A stretch of 64,000 bases of DNA from assembly GCA_027486765.1 (NCBI GenBank), contig JAIXOO010000235.1, forward strand, positions 1-64,000, given 5' to 3'. Source of the stretch: Saprospiraceae bacterium (GTDB lineage: Bacteria > Bacteroidota > Bacteroidia > Chitinophagales > Saprospiraceae). Position numbers and translations under genes: made by a program. The notes beneath the pieces were generated by a model. The model was not told the DNA's origin and searched no databases. It saw only the letters and a program-made list of their open reading frames with translations. The number at the start of each line of letters is the position of its first letter. The stretch's first letter is position 1. This document shows, in pieces, positions 1 through 8,762 of the stretch.

Positions 1-495
1 CGGGTGTTCAATACCGCTTTGTCTTTGTTGCAAAATTGGGAAGAAGCCGAAGAGTTGACCCAGGATGTGTTTGTGGCTGCGTACGAGGCCATCGGCAGTT
101 TCCGGGGGCAGTCGAGTATGTATACCTGGTTGTACCGCATCACAGTGAACAAGGCCCTGGATCGGATCAAAGCCCGCAAGACGCAAAAACGTTCCGGCTT
201 CACCCTTTCGCTCTGGCGGCAACCGGAGCGTGAAGAAAAACCCCTGGATGTACCCGATTTTGTTCATCCCGGAGTGCTGCTCGAACAGCAGGAATCCAGC
301 GTCGCCTTGTTCAAAGCCATTGCCCAGTTGCCCGAAAATCAACAAAGCGCTTTTGTACTAGCCAAAATCGAGCAACTCAGTTATGCTGAAATTGCGCAGG
401 TTTTGGAGATCAGCATTCCAGCCGTAGAGTCGCTTTTGGTGCGGGCCAGGCAGAAATTGCGGGAATTGCTCAAAAACTTTTACGAAAACGATTAA
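1..495 (+). CDS. ECF-type RNA polymerase sigma factor, 5'-truncated by window edge
   Basis: Sigma-70 family factor that would direct RNA polymerase to a stress or envelope regulon. The frame is open to base 1, so the true start lies upstream; the ORF-track GTG at 4 falls inside region 2. Region 2 is visible as EEAEELTQDVF...GSFRGQSSMYTWLYRI, with the basic helix ending KALDRIKARK. Region 4 is the helix-turn-helix QLSYAEIAQVLEISIPAVESLLVRARQKL. The C-terminus is complete. A one-TM protein follows 11 nt downstream and a Spy/CnrX-like sensor follows that, so this looks like a sigma/anti-sigma/sensor operon. ECF identity is sure; the regulon is unknown. Confidence 0.93.
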   Translation, partial: RVFNTALSLLQNWEEAEELTQDVFVAAYEAIGSFRGQSSMYTWLYRITVNKALDRIKARKTQKRSGFTLSLWRQPEREEKPLDVPDFVHPGVLLEQQESSVALFKAIAQLPENQQSAFVLAKIEQLSYAEIAQVLEISIPAVESLLVRARQKLRELLKNFYEND

Positions 496-506
496 ATCAT
501 TGCCTT

Positions 507-809
507 ATGGACGAACCAAAACACCACGATCCAGTAGAGGCTGCACTACAAAGCCTGGAAGGCCTACAACGGGCCAAGGCGGACGAGGCTTTGCTGCAAA
601 AAATCGAAGCCCGCATCCAGGCTACCCGTGCGGCCCGACAAGGGCAACAAACGCAGGTTCGGCGGCTGACCAGACAAATGCTTGCTGCCTCGGTGCTGAT
701 GTTGTTGCTCAACTCTGCAGTTTGGTTTAACGTAGGCTTCAAACAACAGGAAATGCAAAAAGTGGAGCAATTCTCCCGCCTGTATTTTACATCACCACTC
801 AATTATTAA
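507..809 (+). CDS. small single-TM protein, putative anti-sigma partner
   Basis: A 100-residue protein with an acidic, helical N-terminal half (Ala/Gln/Arg-rich, likely coiled coil), one hydrophobic segment at about residues 55-75, and a short C-terminal tail. It lacks a recognisable zinc-type anti-sigma (HxxxCxxC) motif. It sits 11 nt after the sigma factor and 2 nt before the Spy/CnrX-like gene. The topology (cytoplasmic N-terminal domain plus one TM) and the position fit a membrane-bound anti-sigma factor, but this is inferred from context only; no family was recognised. Confidence 0.7.
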   Translation: MDEPKHHDPVEAALQSLEGLQRAKADEALLQKIEARIQATRAARQGQQTQVRRLTRQMLAASVLMLLLNSAVWFNVGFKQQEMQKVEQFSRLYFTSPLNY

Positions 810-811
810 AC

Positions 812-1276
812 ATGAATGTCCTCAAAATAATGGGCGCGGCCCTCTTGCTTTTGTTTGTGCTCAATGTCGTTTCGCTGGGTTTGCTCCTGCGCCTGAATCG
901 ACCCCATGATCGGCCCAATCGGCCCTCCGCTGCGGCAGAATTCCTGATGCACGAACTGAAATTCAGCCCGGTTCAACGGGATTATTACCAACAATTGATC
1001 AAACAACACCGCAGCAAAATACGGGCGATTGAAGCGCAACGCGCCGAGTTGCGTCATGCTCTTTTTGCAGGAATTGCCCAAAACGATACCGCTGCACTAG
1101 CTGGTTTGCGGCAATTGGAGGGCAAAACGGAATGGGTCACTTTTCAACATTTTCAGGCCGTGCGCAGATTGAGCAATCTGGAGCAAAAACAGCGTTTTGA
1201 CCACATCATTCAGGAGGTATTGCGCAAAATGGGAGCTCATGAAAGACGGCACCCTCAAGGCTTACAGCATCATTAA
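812..1276 (+). CDS. Spy/CpxP/CnrX-like periplasmic sensor protein
   Basis: A 154-residue protein with an N-terminal membrane anchor (residues about 6-27) followed by a helical, charged periplasmic domain. Helices with the patterns FSPVQRDYYQQLIKQHR and LSNLEQKQRFDHII match the LTxxQ-type motifs of the Spy/CpxP/CnrX (periplasmic heavy-metal sensor or chaperone) superfamily. The tail is His-rich (HERRHPQGLQHH), which could bind metal. It starts 2 nt after the preceding stop codon, so it is surely co-translated with the putative anti-sigma. In CnrYXH-type systems such a protein senses metal or misfolding and controls the anti-sigma; the same role is inferred here. Confidence 0.72.
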   Translation: MNVLKIMGAALLLLFVLNVVSLGLLLRLNRPHDRPNRPSAAAEFLMHELKFSPVQRDYYQQLIKQHRSKIRAIEAQRAELRHALFAGIAQNDTAALAGLRQLEGKTEWVTFQHFQAVRRLSNLEQKQRFDHIIQEVLRKMGAHERRHPQGLQHH

Positions 1277-1367
1277 ACCAGACCCCAAATAGCGCAAGAT
1301 TTTCGGCATTATTGGTTTAGCTTCCCTAACTTTACCCTACCAAAGGAAACCGAATAAAACCAAATTT

Positions 1368-2528
1368 ATGCCGATCTACCACAAGCTGGGGAAAATCCCT
1401 TCCAAGCGCCATACCATTTTTGAAAAACCCGGCGGCGGGCTGTACTATGAGCAATTGTTTGGCACCGTGGGGTTTGATGGAATGTCCTCCTTGTTGTACC
1501 AGATTCATCGCCCCACGATGATTCGCGACATTGGAGAAGCCATCGATGTCAGTCCTGTAATAGCGGTAGCCAAAAACATCCACCCGCGCAAGTTGCTCGG
1601 TTTTGAAGTGCCCGCCAAAGCGGATTACCTGGAAAGCCGTACGCCCCTACTCGTCAATTCCGACATCCACATTGGACTGGCTGCGCCGCAAAGCTCCCTG
1701 CGCAATTACTTCTACAAAAACGCGGATGCCGACGAACTGCTGTTCATTCACCGTGGAACGGGCACCCTGCGCACCCTCTTGGGCAATATTCCCTTTGAAT
1801 ACGGCGACTACCTGCTGATTCCACGTGGAATGATTTACCAAATCGACTTTGATACCGCCGACAATCGTTTGCTCTACGCCGAGTCTTTTCATCCGATTTA
1901 TACCCCCAAACGTTACCGCAACTGGTTTGGGCAACTGCTAGAGCATTCCCCCTTTTGCGAACGCGATTACAAACTTCCCCAAGACCTCGAAACCCACGAT
2001 GAAAAAGGGGAGTTTTTGCTCAAGGTCAAAAAGCAAGGCATGCTCCACCAATTGGTTTATAGCACACATCCTTTTGATGTTGTGGGTTGGGATGGTTACA
2101 ACTTCCCCTACGGATTTTCGATCCACAATTTTGAACCGATCACCGGGCGGGTACACCAACCACCGCCTGTGCATCAAACCTTTGAAAACAAAGCCTTTGT
2201 GGTCTGTTCCTTTTGCCCACGTCTGTACGACTACCATCCACGGGCCATTCCTGCACCCTACAATCACTCCAACATCGATAGTGACGAAGTGCTGTACTAC
2301 GTGGATGGCGACTTTATGAGCCGAAACAACATCGCGGCAGGGCATATTTCCTTGCACCCCGGCGGCATTCCCCACGGGCCACATCCAGGTGCCTACGAGC
2401 GGAGTATCGGCAAAACATCCACAGAGGAGTTGGCCGTGATGATTGATACGTTCAAACCACTGATGGTGACCGAGGCGGCGCTGAAGATCGACGATGGGGT
2501 GTATTATCAATCCTGGTTAGAGGGGTAA
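1368..2528 (+). CDS. hmgA: homogentisate 1,2-dioxygenase family protein
   Basis: Predicted non-haem Fe(II) ring-cleavage dioxygenase converting homogentisate to maleylacetoacetate in tyrosine/phenylalanine degradation; cytoplasmic (no signal peptide). The 386-residue length fits the shorter bacterial members. The opening MPIYHKLGKIPSKRHT and the C-terminal cupin with NHSNIDSDEVLYY (His/Glu ligands) and HPGGIPHGPHPG (third His) are family hallmarks. It appears monocistronic, 91 nt after the sigma operon, and no fumarylacetoacetase or maleylacetoacetate isomerase gene is adjacent. The exact substrate within the HgmA/HmgA-like family is inferred. Confidence 0.85.
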   Translation: MPIYHKLGKIPSKRHTIFEKPGGGLYYEQLFGTVGFDGMSSLLYQIHRPTMIRDIGEAIDVSPVIAVAKNIHPRKLLGFEVPAKADYLESRTPLLVNSDIHIGLAAPQSSLRNYFYKNADADELLFIHRGTGTLRTLLGNIPFEYGDYLLIPRGMIYQIDFDTADNRLLYAESFHPIYTPKRYRNWFGQLLEHSPFCERDYKLPQDLETHDEKGEFLLKVKKQGMLHQLVYSTHPFDVVGWDGYNFPYGFSIHNFEPITGRVHQPPPVHQTFENKAFVVCSFCPRLYDYHPRAIPAPYNHSNIDSDEVLYYVDGDFMSRNNIAAGHISLHPGGIPHGPHPGAYERSIGKTSTEELAVMIDTFKPLMVTEAALKIDDGVYYQSWLEG

Positions 2529-2546
2529 ACCGTCCCATTCCACCGG

Positions 2547-3665
2547 TCATTTTTTTCGACCCAGGCCAAATTGGTCCCCTTTTTTCACTGCCTTATTTCC
2601 TTGAAAATGAATTTCCACTATTTTTTCGCTTTGTACAATCTCGCCCTTTTCATCCGCAAGGCGGTGGATGATTTCCTTGCTGGCGATGTCGATGATTTCA
2701 CCCGTACTCGGCCAGGCGTGGCGCCCGTCCATGCTAAATGTGACCCAACCCGGCTGGTCGCGTAAGGCCACCGAAGACAAGTAACGTGGTGGCATTTGTT
2801 GGTTGTCAAAAATGTGCATGCGCTGGTTGGCCCCATCCGCTACCCAGAGTTCTTTTTCGTTGGGCGTCAGGCCAATGCCGTGACTGGGGCAGCCATGTCT
2901 CTTGATGAAGCCCTTTTCAAAGCCGGGTACTTCCACCCGATGGATCATCTTTCCGGTTTTTAGGTCGGCTATTTCAAAGCCGAGTAGTTCGTTCACGTTG
3001 CCGTACAACAATGACTGTTTGCCATTGATGGTAAAAGGACGTACGCTGGCTGAAAAAGGCCCGATCTGCCGCTGTTTGCTGGTGTTTTTAGGATTGACTA
3101 CGGTCACATAGGGTGAGGCGAGGCCTTCCATGTAAACCGCCTTCCCGTTGGGGGCAAAAATGGTGTTGTGGGCTTTACTTTTGAGTACCACCTGCTCGTT
3201 TACCTCGCCCGTTTTGGCATCAAGAACGTACCATTGGTCTTTTTCAAAGGAAGGTTGAAAGATGGTCAGCCCATCGGGCGAAATGGCCATACGGTCGCAA
3301 CCCGCTTCGTAAACCTTTTCCCAAAGTAGCTTTTCACTTTGTAAACTGATGCACATCAGCGATTTAACGGTACTTACATAGATGCATTGGGTGGCCAGGC
3401 TCACACATACGCCTTTGACGTTGGAGGGATGGCCCGTGGCATCCAGACTACCCGTAGGAATCCGTTTGACCAACTTGTAATGGTCGTCGATGTCGTACAC
3501 CAAAATGCCGTGGCCGCCGTATTCGAGGTAGTTGCGGATGCCGGGTTCGGCTACGTAGAGGTATCTCTTCACACCAGATTGTGCCTGAGCCGTGGTCAGG
3601 AAAAGGCATAAAAAGGTGAGGGATAAAAGTGCGGCGCGGATGGATTTAACGTTGATTTTAAGCAT
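2547..3665 (-). CDS. secreted YVTN-type beta-propeller protein
   Basis: A 372-residue exported protein: signal peptide of about 28 residues ending ...LTTAQA, then recurring WD-like blades of the type YLYVAEPG, CIYVSTVKSL, DRMAISPDGLTIF, TIFAPNGKAVYM, GIGLTPNEKELWVADGANQRMHIFD. These match YVTN/cytochrome-cd1-like seven-bladed propellers that bind ligands or proteins. No haem-binding CXXCH motif is present, so it is not itself a haem enzyme. It converges on hmgA (18 nt between stops). The ligand is unknown. Confidence 0.8.
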   Translation of the reverse strand: MLKINVKSIRAALLSLTFLCLFLTTAQAQSGVKRYLYVAEPGIRNYLEYGGHGILVYDIDDHYKLVKRIPTGSLDATGHPSNVKGVCVSLATQCIYVSTVKSLMCISLQSEKLLWEKVYEAGCDRMAISPDGLTIFQPSFEKDQWYVLDAKTGEVNEQVVLKSKAHNTIFAPNGKAVYMEGLASPYVTVVNPKNTSKQRQIGPFSASVRPFTINGKQSLLYGNVNELLGFEIADLKTGKMIHRVEVPGFEKGFIKRHGCPSHGIGLTPNEKELWVADGANQRMHIFDNQQMPPRYLSSVALRDQPGWVTFSMDGRHAWPSTGEIIDIASKEIIHRLADEKGEIVQSEKIVEIHFQGNKAVKKGDQFGLGRKK

Positions 3666-3754
3666 TTTGCATGAGTTGAAGGCAAACCAAAAGCTAAAAA
3701 AACTAATTTATCTCAATGGGCCACAAACATGAATCATCCCGAATTTTTCAGAAA

Positions 3755-3934
3755 ACACAAAGCATTTTTTAGCACAAAGACCCCAAAGGCAGCACAAAGG
3801 ACACAAAGGTGAGATGTTGACGAGGCATTACATCCAAAATAAGATAAAGTCCAGGCGTATTGCTTTGTCAAAATCGCGTCTTTGTGCCCTTTGTGCTGCC
3901 ATTGTGCCCTTTGTGCTCATTTTTTCATTGTGCT
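3755..3934. repeat. intergenic inverted repeat with CACAAAG/CTTTGTG words
   Basis: The 331-nt gap between two tandem minus-strand genes holds a large imperfect palindrome. The left arm (3755-3812) repeats the word GCACAAAG several times and the right arm (3880-3934) repeats CTTTGTGC. A run near 3732 (TCATCCCGAATTTTT) is shared with the repeat at 9655. No ORF or RNA gene is seen in the gap. Function unknown; a long hairpin in the transcript is possible. Confidence 0.8.
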
Positions 3935-3996
3935 AATTGTAAATTCGAGATGACTCCTTTTTGTCGCTAAAGAATACTTTACTTGCGCTTGTAGCG

Positions 3997-4857
3997 TCAA
4001 TATTGATGGAATGCCTGGGAAACAAATGCGAGTACATCGGGTAGCGCTTCCCGCCAGTAAGTCCAGGTGTGGCCGCCATTGCGGACGCGAAATTCGTGAG
4101 GAACTTCCTTTTTGCGCATGGCGATGTGTACCAAGGAATTGCCTTCGTACAAAAAGTCATCGTCGCCGCAGTCGATGTACCAGCGGACGGCCTTCTTTTG
4201 GTCGTCGGGCATGTTGTTGATGATGTGCAACGCGCTCTGCTGTTTGAAAAAAGCGTCGATTTGGGCCTCGGTGGCCGTAGAATCTGGCCCACGCTTGATC
4301 TGCATTTTAGCAGCCTCCAAGTTTAAAGGCCCAGTTACTGCACTCAAGGGACAAGCGGAAGAAAACAACTCGGGATGGTGCAGCGCATAAGCAAAACTTC
4401 CGCCGCCACCCATCGATAAGCCTGCGATTGCTCTGAAGCGCTTTTCGGCTTTGATGCGGTATTTTTTTTCCACAGCGGGCAGCAATTCTTTGAAGAAAAA
4501 ATCCTCATAGAGCCAGCTACCCGTGGCGCTGTTGGCATACCCCCGGCGCCCCGTATTGGCATCGGGCATGACGATGATCATCGGAGTGGCGGTGCCTGCG
4601 GCAATGGCTTTGTCGGTGATGTTTTGCACTTCGCCAAATTGAACCCAACCAGTTTGGTCGTCGCCCGCACCATGTAAGAGGTAGAGCACTGGATAAGTCC
4701 GGGAAGAGGTTTCATAATCGGGAGGCAGATAAATGGCGTACTTCCGCTCCATGTTGAGGATTTTGCTTTGGAGGGTAAGGTTGTCGAAAACTTTGCTGGT
4801 TTGAGCAAAAAGGAGATGGGTACCCATCATGGCGATCAGTAGGAAAAAGTTCTTCAT
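3997..4857 (-). CDS. secreted alpha/beta-hydrolase esterase (PF00756-like)
   Basis: A 286-residue exported esterase. After a signal peptide (MKNFFLLIAMMGTHLLFAQ) comes the esterase-D/feruloyl-esterase fold: YPVLYLLHGAGDDQTGW (oxyanion region), the nucleophile elbow GLSMGG with Ser about 148, an acid residue in CGDDDF (about 232), and the catalytic His in NGGHTWTYW (about 263). Family members hydrolyse acyl esters on plant polysaccharides or siderophores, but the substrate cannot be read from the sequence and no glycoside hydrolase is adjacent. It lies upstream of the beta-propeller gene on the same strand, separated by a 331-nt repeat-filled gap, so co-transcription is doubtful. Confidence 0.88.
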   Translation of the reverse strand: MKNFFLLIAMMGTHLLFAQTSKVFDNLTLQSKILNMERKYAIYLPPDYETSSRTYPVLYLLHGAGDDQTGWVQFGEVQNITDKAIAAGTATPMIIVMPDANTGRRGYANSATGSWLYEDFFFKELLPAVEKKYRIKAEKRFRAIAGLSMGGGGSFAYALHHPELFSSACPLSAVTGPLNLEAAKMQIKRGPDSTATEAQIDAFFKQQSALHIINNMPDDQKKAVRWYIDCGDDDFLYEGNSLVHIAMRKKEVPHEFRVRNGGHTWTYWREALPDVLAFVSQAFHQY

Positions 4858-5072
4858 GTAGTTTATAGTTTAAACAAGCACTGAATGATACACAAAATAC
4901 AAAACGTTTTGCCTTCTAATTCAAAATTTTACAAAACCGAACAAAAGTGTTCACAGGTGAACAGCACACCAGATTTGCAAATATCTAATTGACTGATTTT
5001 AGGTTATTTTGTTTTCTTGGCACAAAAATTGGGCCTTGTTTTAAGATTGGCTTTGAAAAAACTGCACACACG

Positions 5073-7433
5073 ATGCTCCACCACAACCTCTTGTTGATTT
5101 ACCGCAACATCAAACGATTCAAACACAGCTTTTTCATCAACTTGATCGGCTTGTCTACCGGATTAGCCTGTACCTTATTGATCTACCTCTGGGTGAACGA
5201 TGAACGGAGTGTTGATCATTTTCATAAAAACGACCCACGTTTGTTTCAGGTCATGGGCAATCTGGAAAACGAAGGCAAGTTGTTTACCCAGTCCGCTACA
5301 CCCAAACACCTGGCGGAGCTGCTGAGTACCGAAATGCCGGAAGTAGAAATGGCCGTTACGACTACCCCTCCCGCCTGGTTTCCCAAATTCACCCTGAATG
5401 CACAAGCCGAGCCCCTTAAAGGAGTAGGCAAATTTGCAGGTGTGGATTTCTTCCGCTTGTTTTCTTACGAACTCCTGCAAGGCAGCGAAACCCAGGTACT
5501 AAGCGACAAAAGTGCCATTGTCATTTCGGAAAAACTGGCCAAAAGTTTGTTCAAATCTACTGAAAACGCCATTGGCAAAAGCCTGGAGTGGGACTTAGCG
5601 GGGTTGAAAAAACAATGCACCGTCAGTGGGGTATTTAAAAACTTGCCCAGCAATGCCTCCGAGCAGTTTGACTTCGTGTTACCCTTCGAATCTTTTTTGG
5701 ACATCATCGGTCGGGGGCTGAGTTGGGACAATCTATTCAATACCTATGTGATCCTGAAAAAAGGTGTTGACCAGGAGCGGTTCAACGCTAAAATTGAGGA
5801 TTACATCCAGCGCAAAAACCCCGGTGCAAAGATCGAGTTGTTCATCAAACCCTTTGCCGACAACTACCTGTACGGCCAGTACGAAAACGGAGTTCAGGCA
5901 GGTGGAAGAATCGAATACGTCCGCCTTTTTTCCCTGATTGCCTTGTTTATTCTGCTCATTGCCTGCGTCAATTTTATGAACCTGGCTACCGCAAAAGCGG
6001 CCAACCGCATCAAAGAAGTCGGCATCAAAAAAGCCATCGGGGCTCGGCGGAGCACCCTCATCTGGCAACATTTGGGCGAATCCACCGCCATGACCTTACT
6101 CTCCTTTTTGGTGGCTGCGTTATTGGTAATTTTGCTTTTGCCTGCGTTTAACGAGCTTACGGGCAAACAACTGGCGCTGAGCTGGAATCCGAATTTGTTG
6201 CTCGGGGCTCTGGCGATTGCTGCAGCTACCAGCCTCGTGGCAGGCAGTTATCCGGCCTTTTACCTTTCCAGTTTCAAACCGGTAGCAGTGCTGAAAGGGA
6301 AATTGAGCACTTCCGGCAGCGAGCTGCTGGCCCGCAAAGGACTAGTGGTTTTTCAATTTGGCATTTCCATCGTGTTCGTTGTAGCGGTACTGGTCATTTA
6401 CCAGCAAATTGAATTTGTACAAAACAAAAACCTAGGTTACAACAAAAACAACCTGCTCTATTTTGAAATGGAAGGAAAAGCCACGGCCAATCCCGAAGGT
6501 TTTTTGACCGCTTTGCGCAAAGTGCCCGGTGTGGAATCGGCTGCCAATATGTTGACCAACATCGTCGTTGGGCCAGGCGGCAATATGCCCAACATCGATT
6601 GGAAAGGAAAAAAAATAGCTTTTCAAAATGTAGGGGTTAGCTATGACATGATCGAAACCCTGGGCTTGGAGATGCGCTCTGGTCGGCCTTTTTCCAGAGC
6701 TTTCAGCTCCGACACCAGCAAATTGATCTTCAACGAAGAGGCCGTTGCAGTGATGGGTTTGTCTGAACCTGTAGCAGGGCAAGTCATCGACTTTGCTGGC
6801 AGAAAAGTAGAAATTTTGGGGGTGGTCAAAAACTTCCACCTGCAATCCCTGCACGAACCCGTCAAACCTTTTTATTTCCGCTTTGATCGCATGTATGCCG
6901 TAACCGTGATGGTGCGCATCGCCGCCGGGACAGAACAAAAGACCTTGGCTGCTTTGGCGCAGTTTTACAAAGATTACAATCCTGGCTTTGTGTTCGACTA
7001 TACTTTTTTGGATCAAACTTACCAGGCGCAATATGTGGCCGAAAAAAGAGTGTCGGTATTGTCGCGTTATTTTGGGGCCTTGGCGGTATTGATTTCTTGT
7101 TTGGGGTTATTTGGTTTGGCGACTTTTACAGCCGAGCGGCGGGGCAAGGAGATTGGAATCCGCAAAGTGTTGGGGGCATCGGTATTGAGTGTGGTACGGC
7201 TGCTTTCTATGGATTTTGTCCGGCTGGTTCTGCTGGCGATTGTGCTGGCGCTTCCCATTGCCTGGTACCTGATGCGGGAATGGTTGGCTGGATTTGCTTA
7301 CCATATTGAGCTGCAGTCTTGGGTGTTTGTGTTGGCGGGAGTGGCGGCATTACTTATTGCCATCCTGACTGTTGGGTATCAGGCCATTCGGGCGGCCATT
7401 GTCAATCCAGTGGATTCGCTGCGGAACGAGTAG
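5073..7433 (+). CDS. MacB/FtsX-type ABC transporter permease (two FtsX domains)
   Basis: A 786-residue inner-membrane protein. I start it at ATG 5073 (MLHHNLLLIYRNIKRFKHSF), the family-typical N-terminus; the track's TTG at 4989 adds an untypical leader. Order: TM1, MacB periplasmic core, three TM helices of FtsX domain 1 with NLATAKAANRIKEVGIKKAIGA, a fourth TM region, a second periplasmic core, and FtsX domain 2 with ERRGKEIGIRKVLGASV and a terminal RAAIVNPVDSLRNE. Such permeases couple ATP hydrolysis by a separate ATPase to periplasmic mechanotransmission. No ATPase gene is adjacent, so the partner must be encoded elsewhere. It is a paralogue of 46655-49114. Confidence 0.92.
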   Translation: MLHHNLLLIYRNIKRFKHSFFINLIGLSTGLACTLLIYLWVNDERSVDHFHKNDPRLFQVMGNLENEGKLFTQSATPKHLAELLSTEMPEVEMAVTTTPPAWFPKFTLNAQAEPLKGVGKFAGVDFFRLFSYELLQGSETQVLSDKSAIVISEKLAKSLFKSTENAIGKSLEWDLAGLKKQCTVSGVFKNLPSNASEQFDFVLPFESFLDIIGRGLSWDNLFNTYVILKKGVDQERFNAKIEDYIQRKNPGAKIELFIKPFADNYLYGQYENGVQAGGRIEYVRLFSLIALFILLIACVNFMNLATAKAANRIKEVGIKKAIGARRSTLIWQHLGESTAMTLLSFLVAALLVILLLPAFNELTGKQLALSWNPNLLLGALAIAAATSLVAGSYPAFYLSSFKPVAVLKGKLSTSGSELLARKGLVVFQFGISIVFVVAVLVIYQQIEFVQNKNLGYNKNNLLYFEMEGKATANPEGFLTALRKVPGVESAANMLTNIVVGPGGNMPNIDWKGKKIAFQNVGVSYDMIETLGLEMRSGRPFSRAFSSDTSKLIFNEEAVAVMGLSEPVAGQVIDFAGRKVEILGVVKNFHLQSLHEPVKPFYFRFDRMYAVTVMVRIAAGTEQKTLAALAQFYKDYNPGFVFDYTFLDQTYQAQYVAEKRVSVLSRYFGALAVLISCLGLFGLATFTAERRGKEIGIRKVLGASVLSVVRLLSMDFVRLVLLAIVLALPIAWYLMREWLAGFAYHIELQSWVFVLAGVAALLIAILTVGYQAIRAAIVNPVDSLRNE

Positions 7434-7436
7434 CCT

Positions 7437-7534
7437 TTCTTAGGTGATTCCTTGAGTGCCTAGGGTTTCTTAGGTGGTAAAAAAATATTATTTCACCACC
7501 TAAGAAACCAAAGGCACCTAAGCATCACCTCAGA
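7437..7534. repeat. inverted repeat between convergent genes (CTTAGGTG family)
   Basis: The left arm 7437-7478 (GGGTTTCTTAGGTGGT at its inner end) pairs with the right arm 7495-7534 (ACCACCTAAGAAACC) across an AT-rich loop. It lies between convergent stop codons (7433 and 7553), where a bidirectional terminator would be expected. A related palindrome made of the same words lies at 46343-46453. Confidence 0.85.
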
Positions 7535-7552
7535 AGCTCGTAGGCTTATGGT

Positions 7553-8659
7553 TTAATTAATGTCCTTGTTTCCCTTCAACTGGGTTTTCAAGTCCTCCGT
7601 TGCCTTCTTTTGTTGCTCGTTAGGCGCCTGAGCGATGGCCTTATCCGCAAATTCGATGGCTTTGGGGTAATTGCCTTTGGCGCTATAGGCCCGCATCAAA
7701 CCACTATTTACCACAAAATTGTCCCCGTGTTTCTTCTGGTTTTCCAGCATCAATTTCAGGGCAAGGTCCGCCTGTTTCAGGGTGATCAAGCTGCGACCAA
7801 ACGTAGCCAACTGCTGCGCATTGCCCAAGGCTACCACGTCCGTCATTAGGGAATCTGCTTCTTTCAAACGATTGGTTCTCACCGCTGCATTGACCCAGTT
7901 GCTCATGGTGGGGAATGTTTTTTGCCCACCAAATCCGTTGATGGCTCTTTTGCTCCAGCCGTAGGCTTCTTCCAGGTTTTTATTGACCGTGAAGCAGTAT
8001 TGAGCAGCCTGTAGAACGATTTGAGGGTTAAAGCCCATGTTGCCCTTCAACTGATCTCGAATGGTAGCAATGACAATGTCTTCGGTGTTTACGCTTACCC
8101 GGAATGGCAAGGAAAGATTGTCCCACATCAAGGCGATGGTACAAGCATTTGCGCTGTGGTTGGTGAATTCAAACTTGAGGTATTCCACACTTTTGTCCAG
8201 CGCTTGAGGTTTGACCTTTACGCGGAGTACATCGTCTTTTTGTTCGTAGTAAAAGCTGCCCCAGGCGTTGTTGACTTTGTTGAAAATCAAAATGGTGCTA
8301 TCGGGGTTGTAGGCTACGTGAAAGCCATATTTCCCAGCCTTGATCTCTTTGCCTTCTACTTTTACATCGTGTTCAAAGGTTATGGTAGTGTTGTCATTGG
8401 CACCAGCGCGCCAGGGTGCGCTAGGGCTATTGGTCAGAAAGCTGAAATTGGTGAAGCCAAGTGGCACCAAAGTCCCCCAGATTTTTCCTTCCCGCTTGTT
8501 GACGTCGGGACGAGCATACGTGATCGTGATGCTGGTGATGCCCACCTCTTCACTGACCATGGCGCGAGGATTCCCGGCAACGGGTGGAATGTCCAATTGA
8601 GCGTAAGCAACCACGTTGCCCAGCAGTAAAGTCATCGCGAAAATGAGTAGTTGTTTCAT
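7553..8659 (-). CDS. secreted DUF2911 protein with C-terminal TPR-like region
   Basis: A 368-residue protein starting at ATG 8659 (MKQLLIFAM), which gives a clean signal peptide ending ...VVAYAQ. The longer track ORF starting at 8980 would run antisense through the next gene and is rejected. Residues about 30-170 form the DUF2911 domain (PRAMVSEEVGITSITITYARPDV, GKIWGTLVP), a periplasmic beta-rich domain common in Bacteroidota. The C-terminal half is helical with TPR-like spacing (EEAYGWSKRAI, YPKAIEFADKAIAQAPNEQQK). The function of DUF2911 is unknown. It is divergent from 8763. Confidence 0.85.
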   Translation of the reverse strand: MKQLLIFAMTLLLGNVVAYAQLDIPPVAGNPRAMVSEEVGITSITITYARPDVNKREGKIWGTLVPLGFTNFSFLTNSPSAPWRAGANDNTTITFEHDVKVEGKEIKAGKYGFHVAYNPDSTILIFNKVNNAWGSFYYEQKDDVLRVKVKPQALDKSVEYLKFEFTNHSANACTIALMWDNLSLPFRVSVNTEDIVIATIRDQLKGNMGFNPQIVLQAAQYCFTVNKNLEEAYGWSKRAINGFGGQKTFPTMSNWVNAAVRTNRLKEADSLMTDVVALGNAQQLATFGRSLITLKQADLALKLMLENQKKHGDNFVVNSGLMRAYSAKGNYPKAIEFADKAIAQAPNEQQKKATEDLKTQLKGNKDIN

Positions 8660-8712
8660 AAAATGAGTTGAGTGAGTAAATTGAAATGGAAAATTAGCTG
8701 TTTTTGGAATCA

Positions 8713-8744
8713 TTTGCCTATCGATTTTGTACTGCTTAAAATTG
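8713..8744 (+). promoter_or_regulatory. candidate Bacteroidota promoter for the DinB/MDMPI gene
   Basis: TTTG at 8713-8716 and TAAAATTG at 8737-8744, separated by 20 nt. The Bacteroidota housekeeping consensus is TTTG, 19-21 nt, TAnnTTTG; here the -7 box has one mismatch. The start codon is 18 nt downstream of the -7 box. Confidence 0.45.
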
Positions 8745-8762
8745 TGTTTAAAAGTTGAAGTT

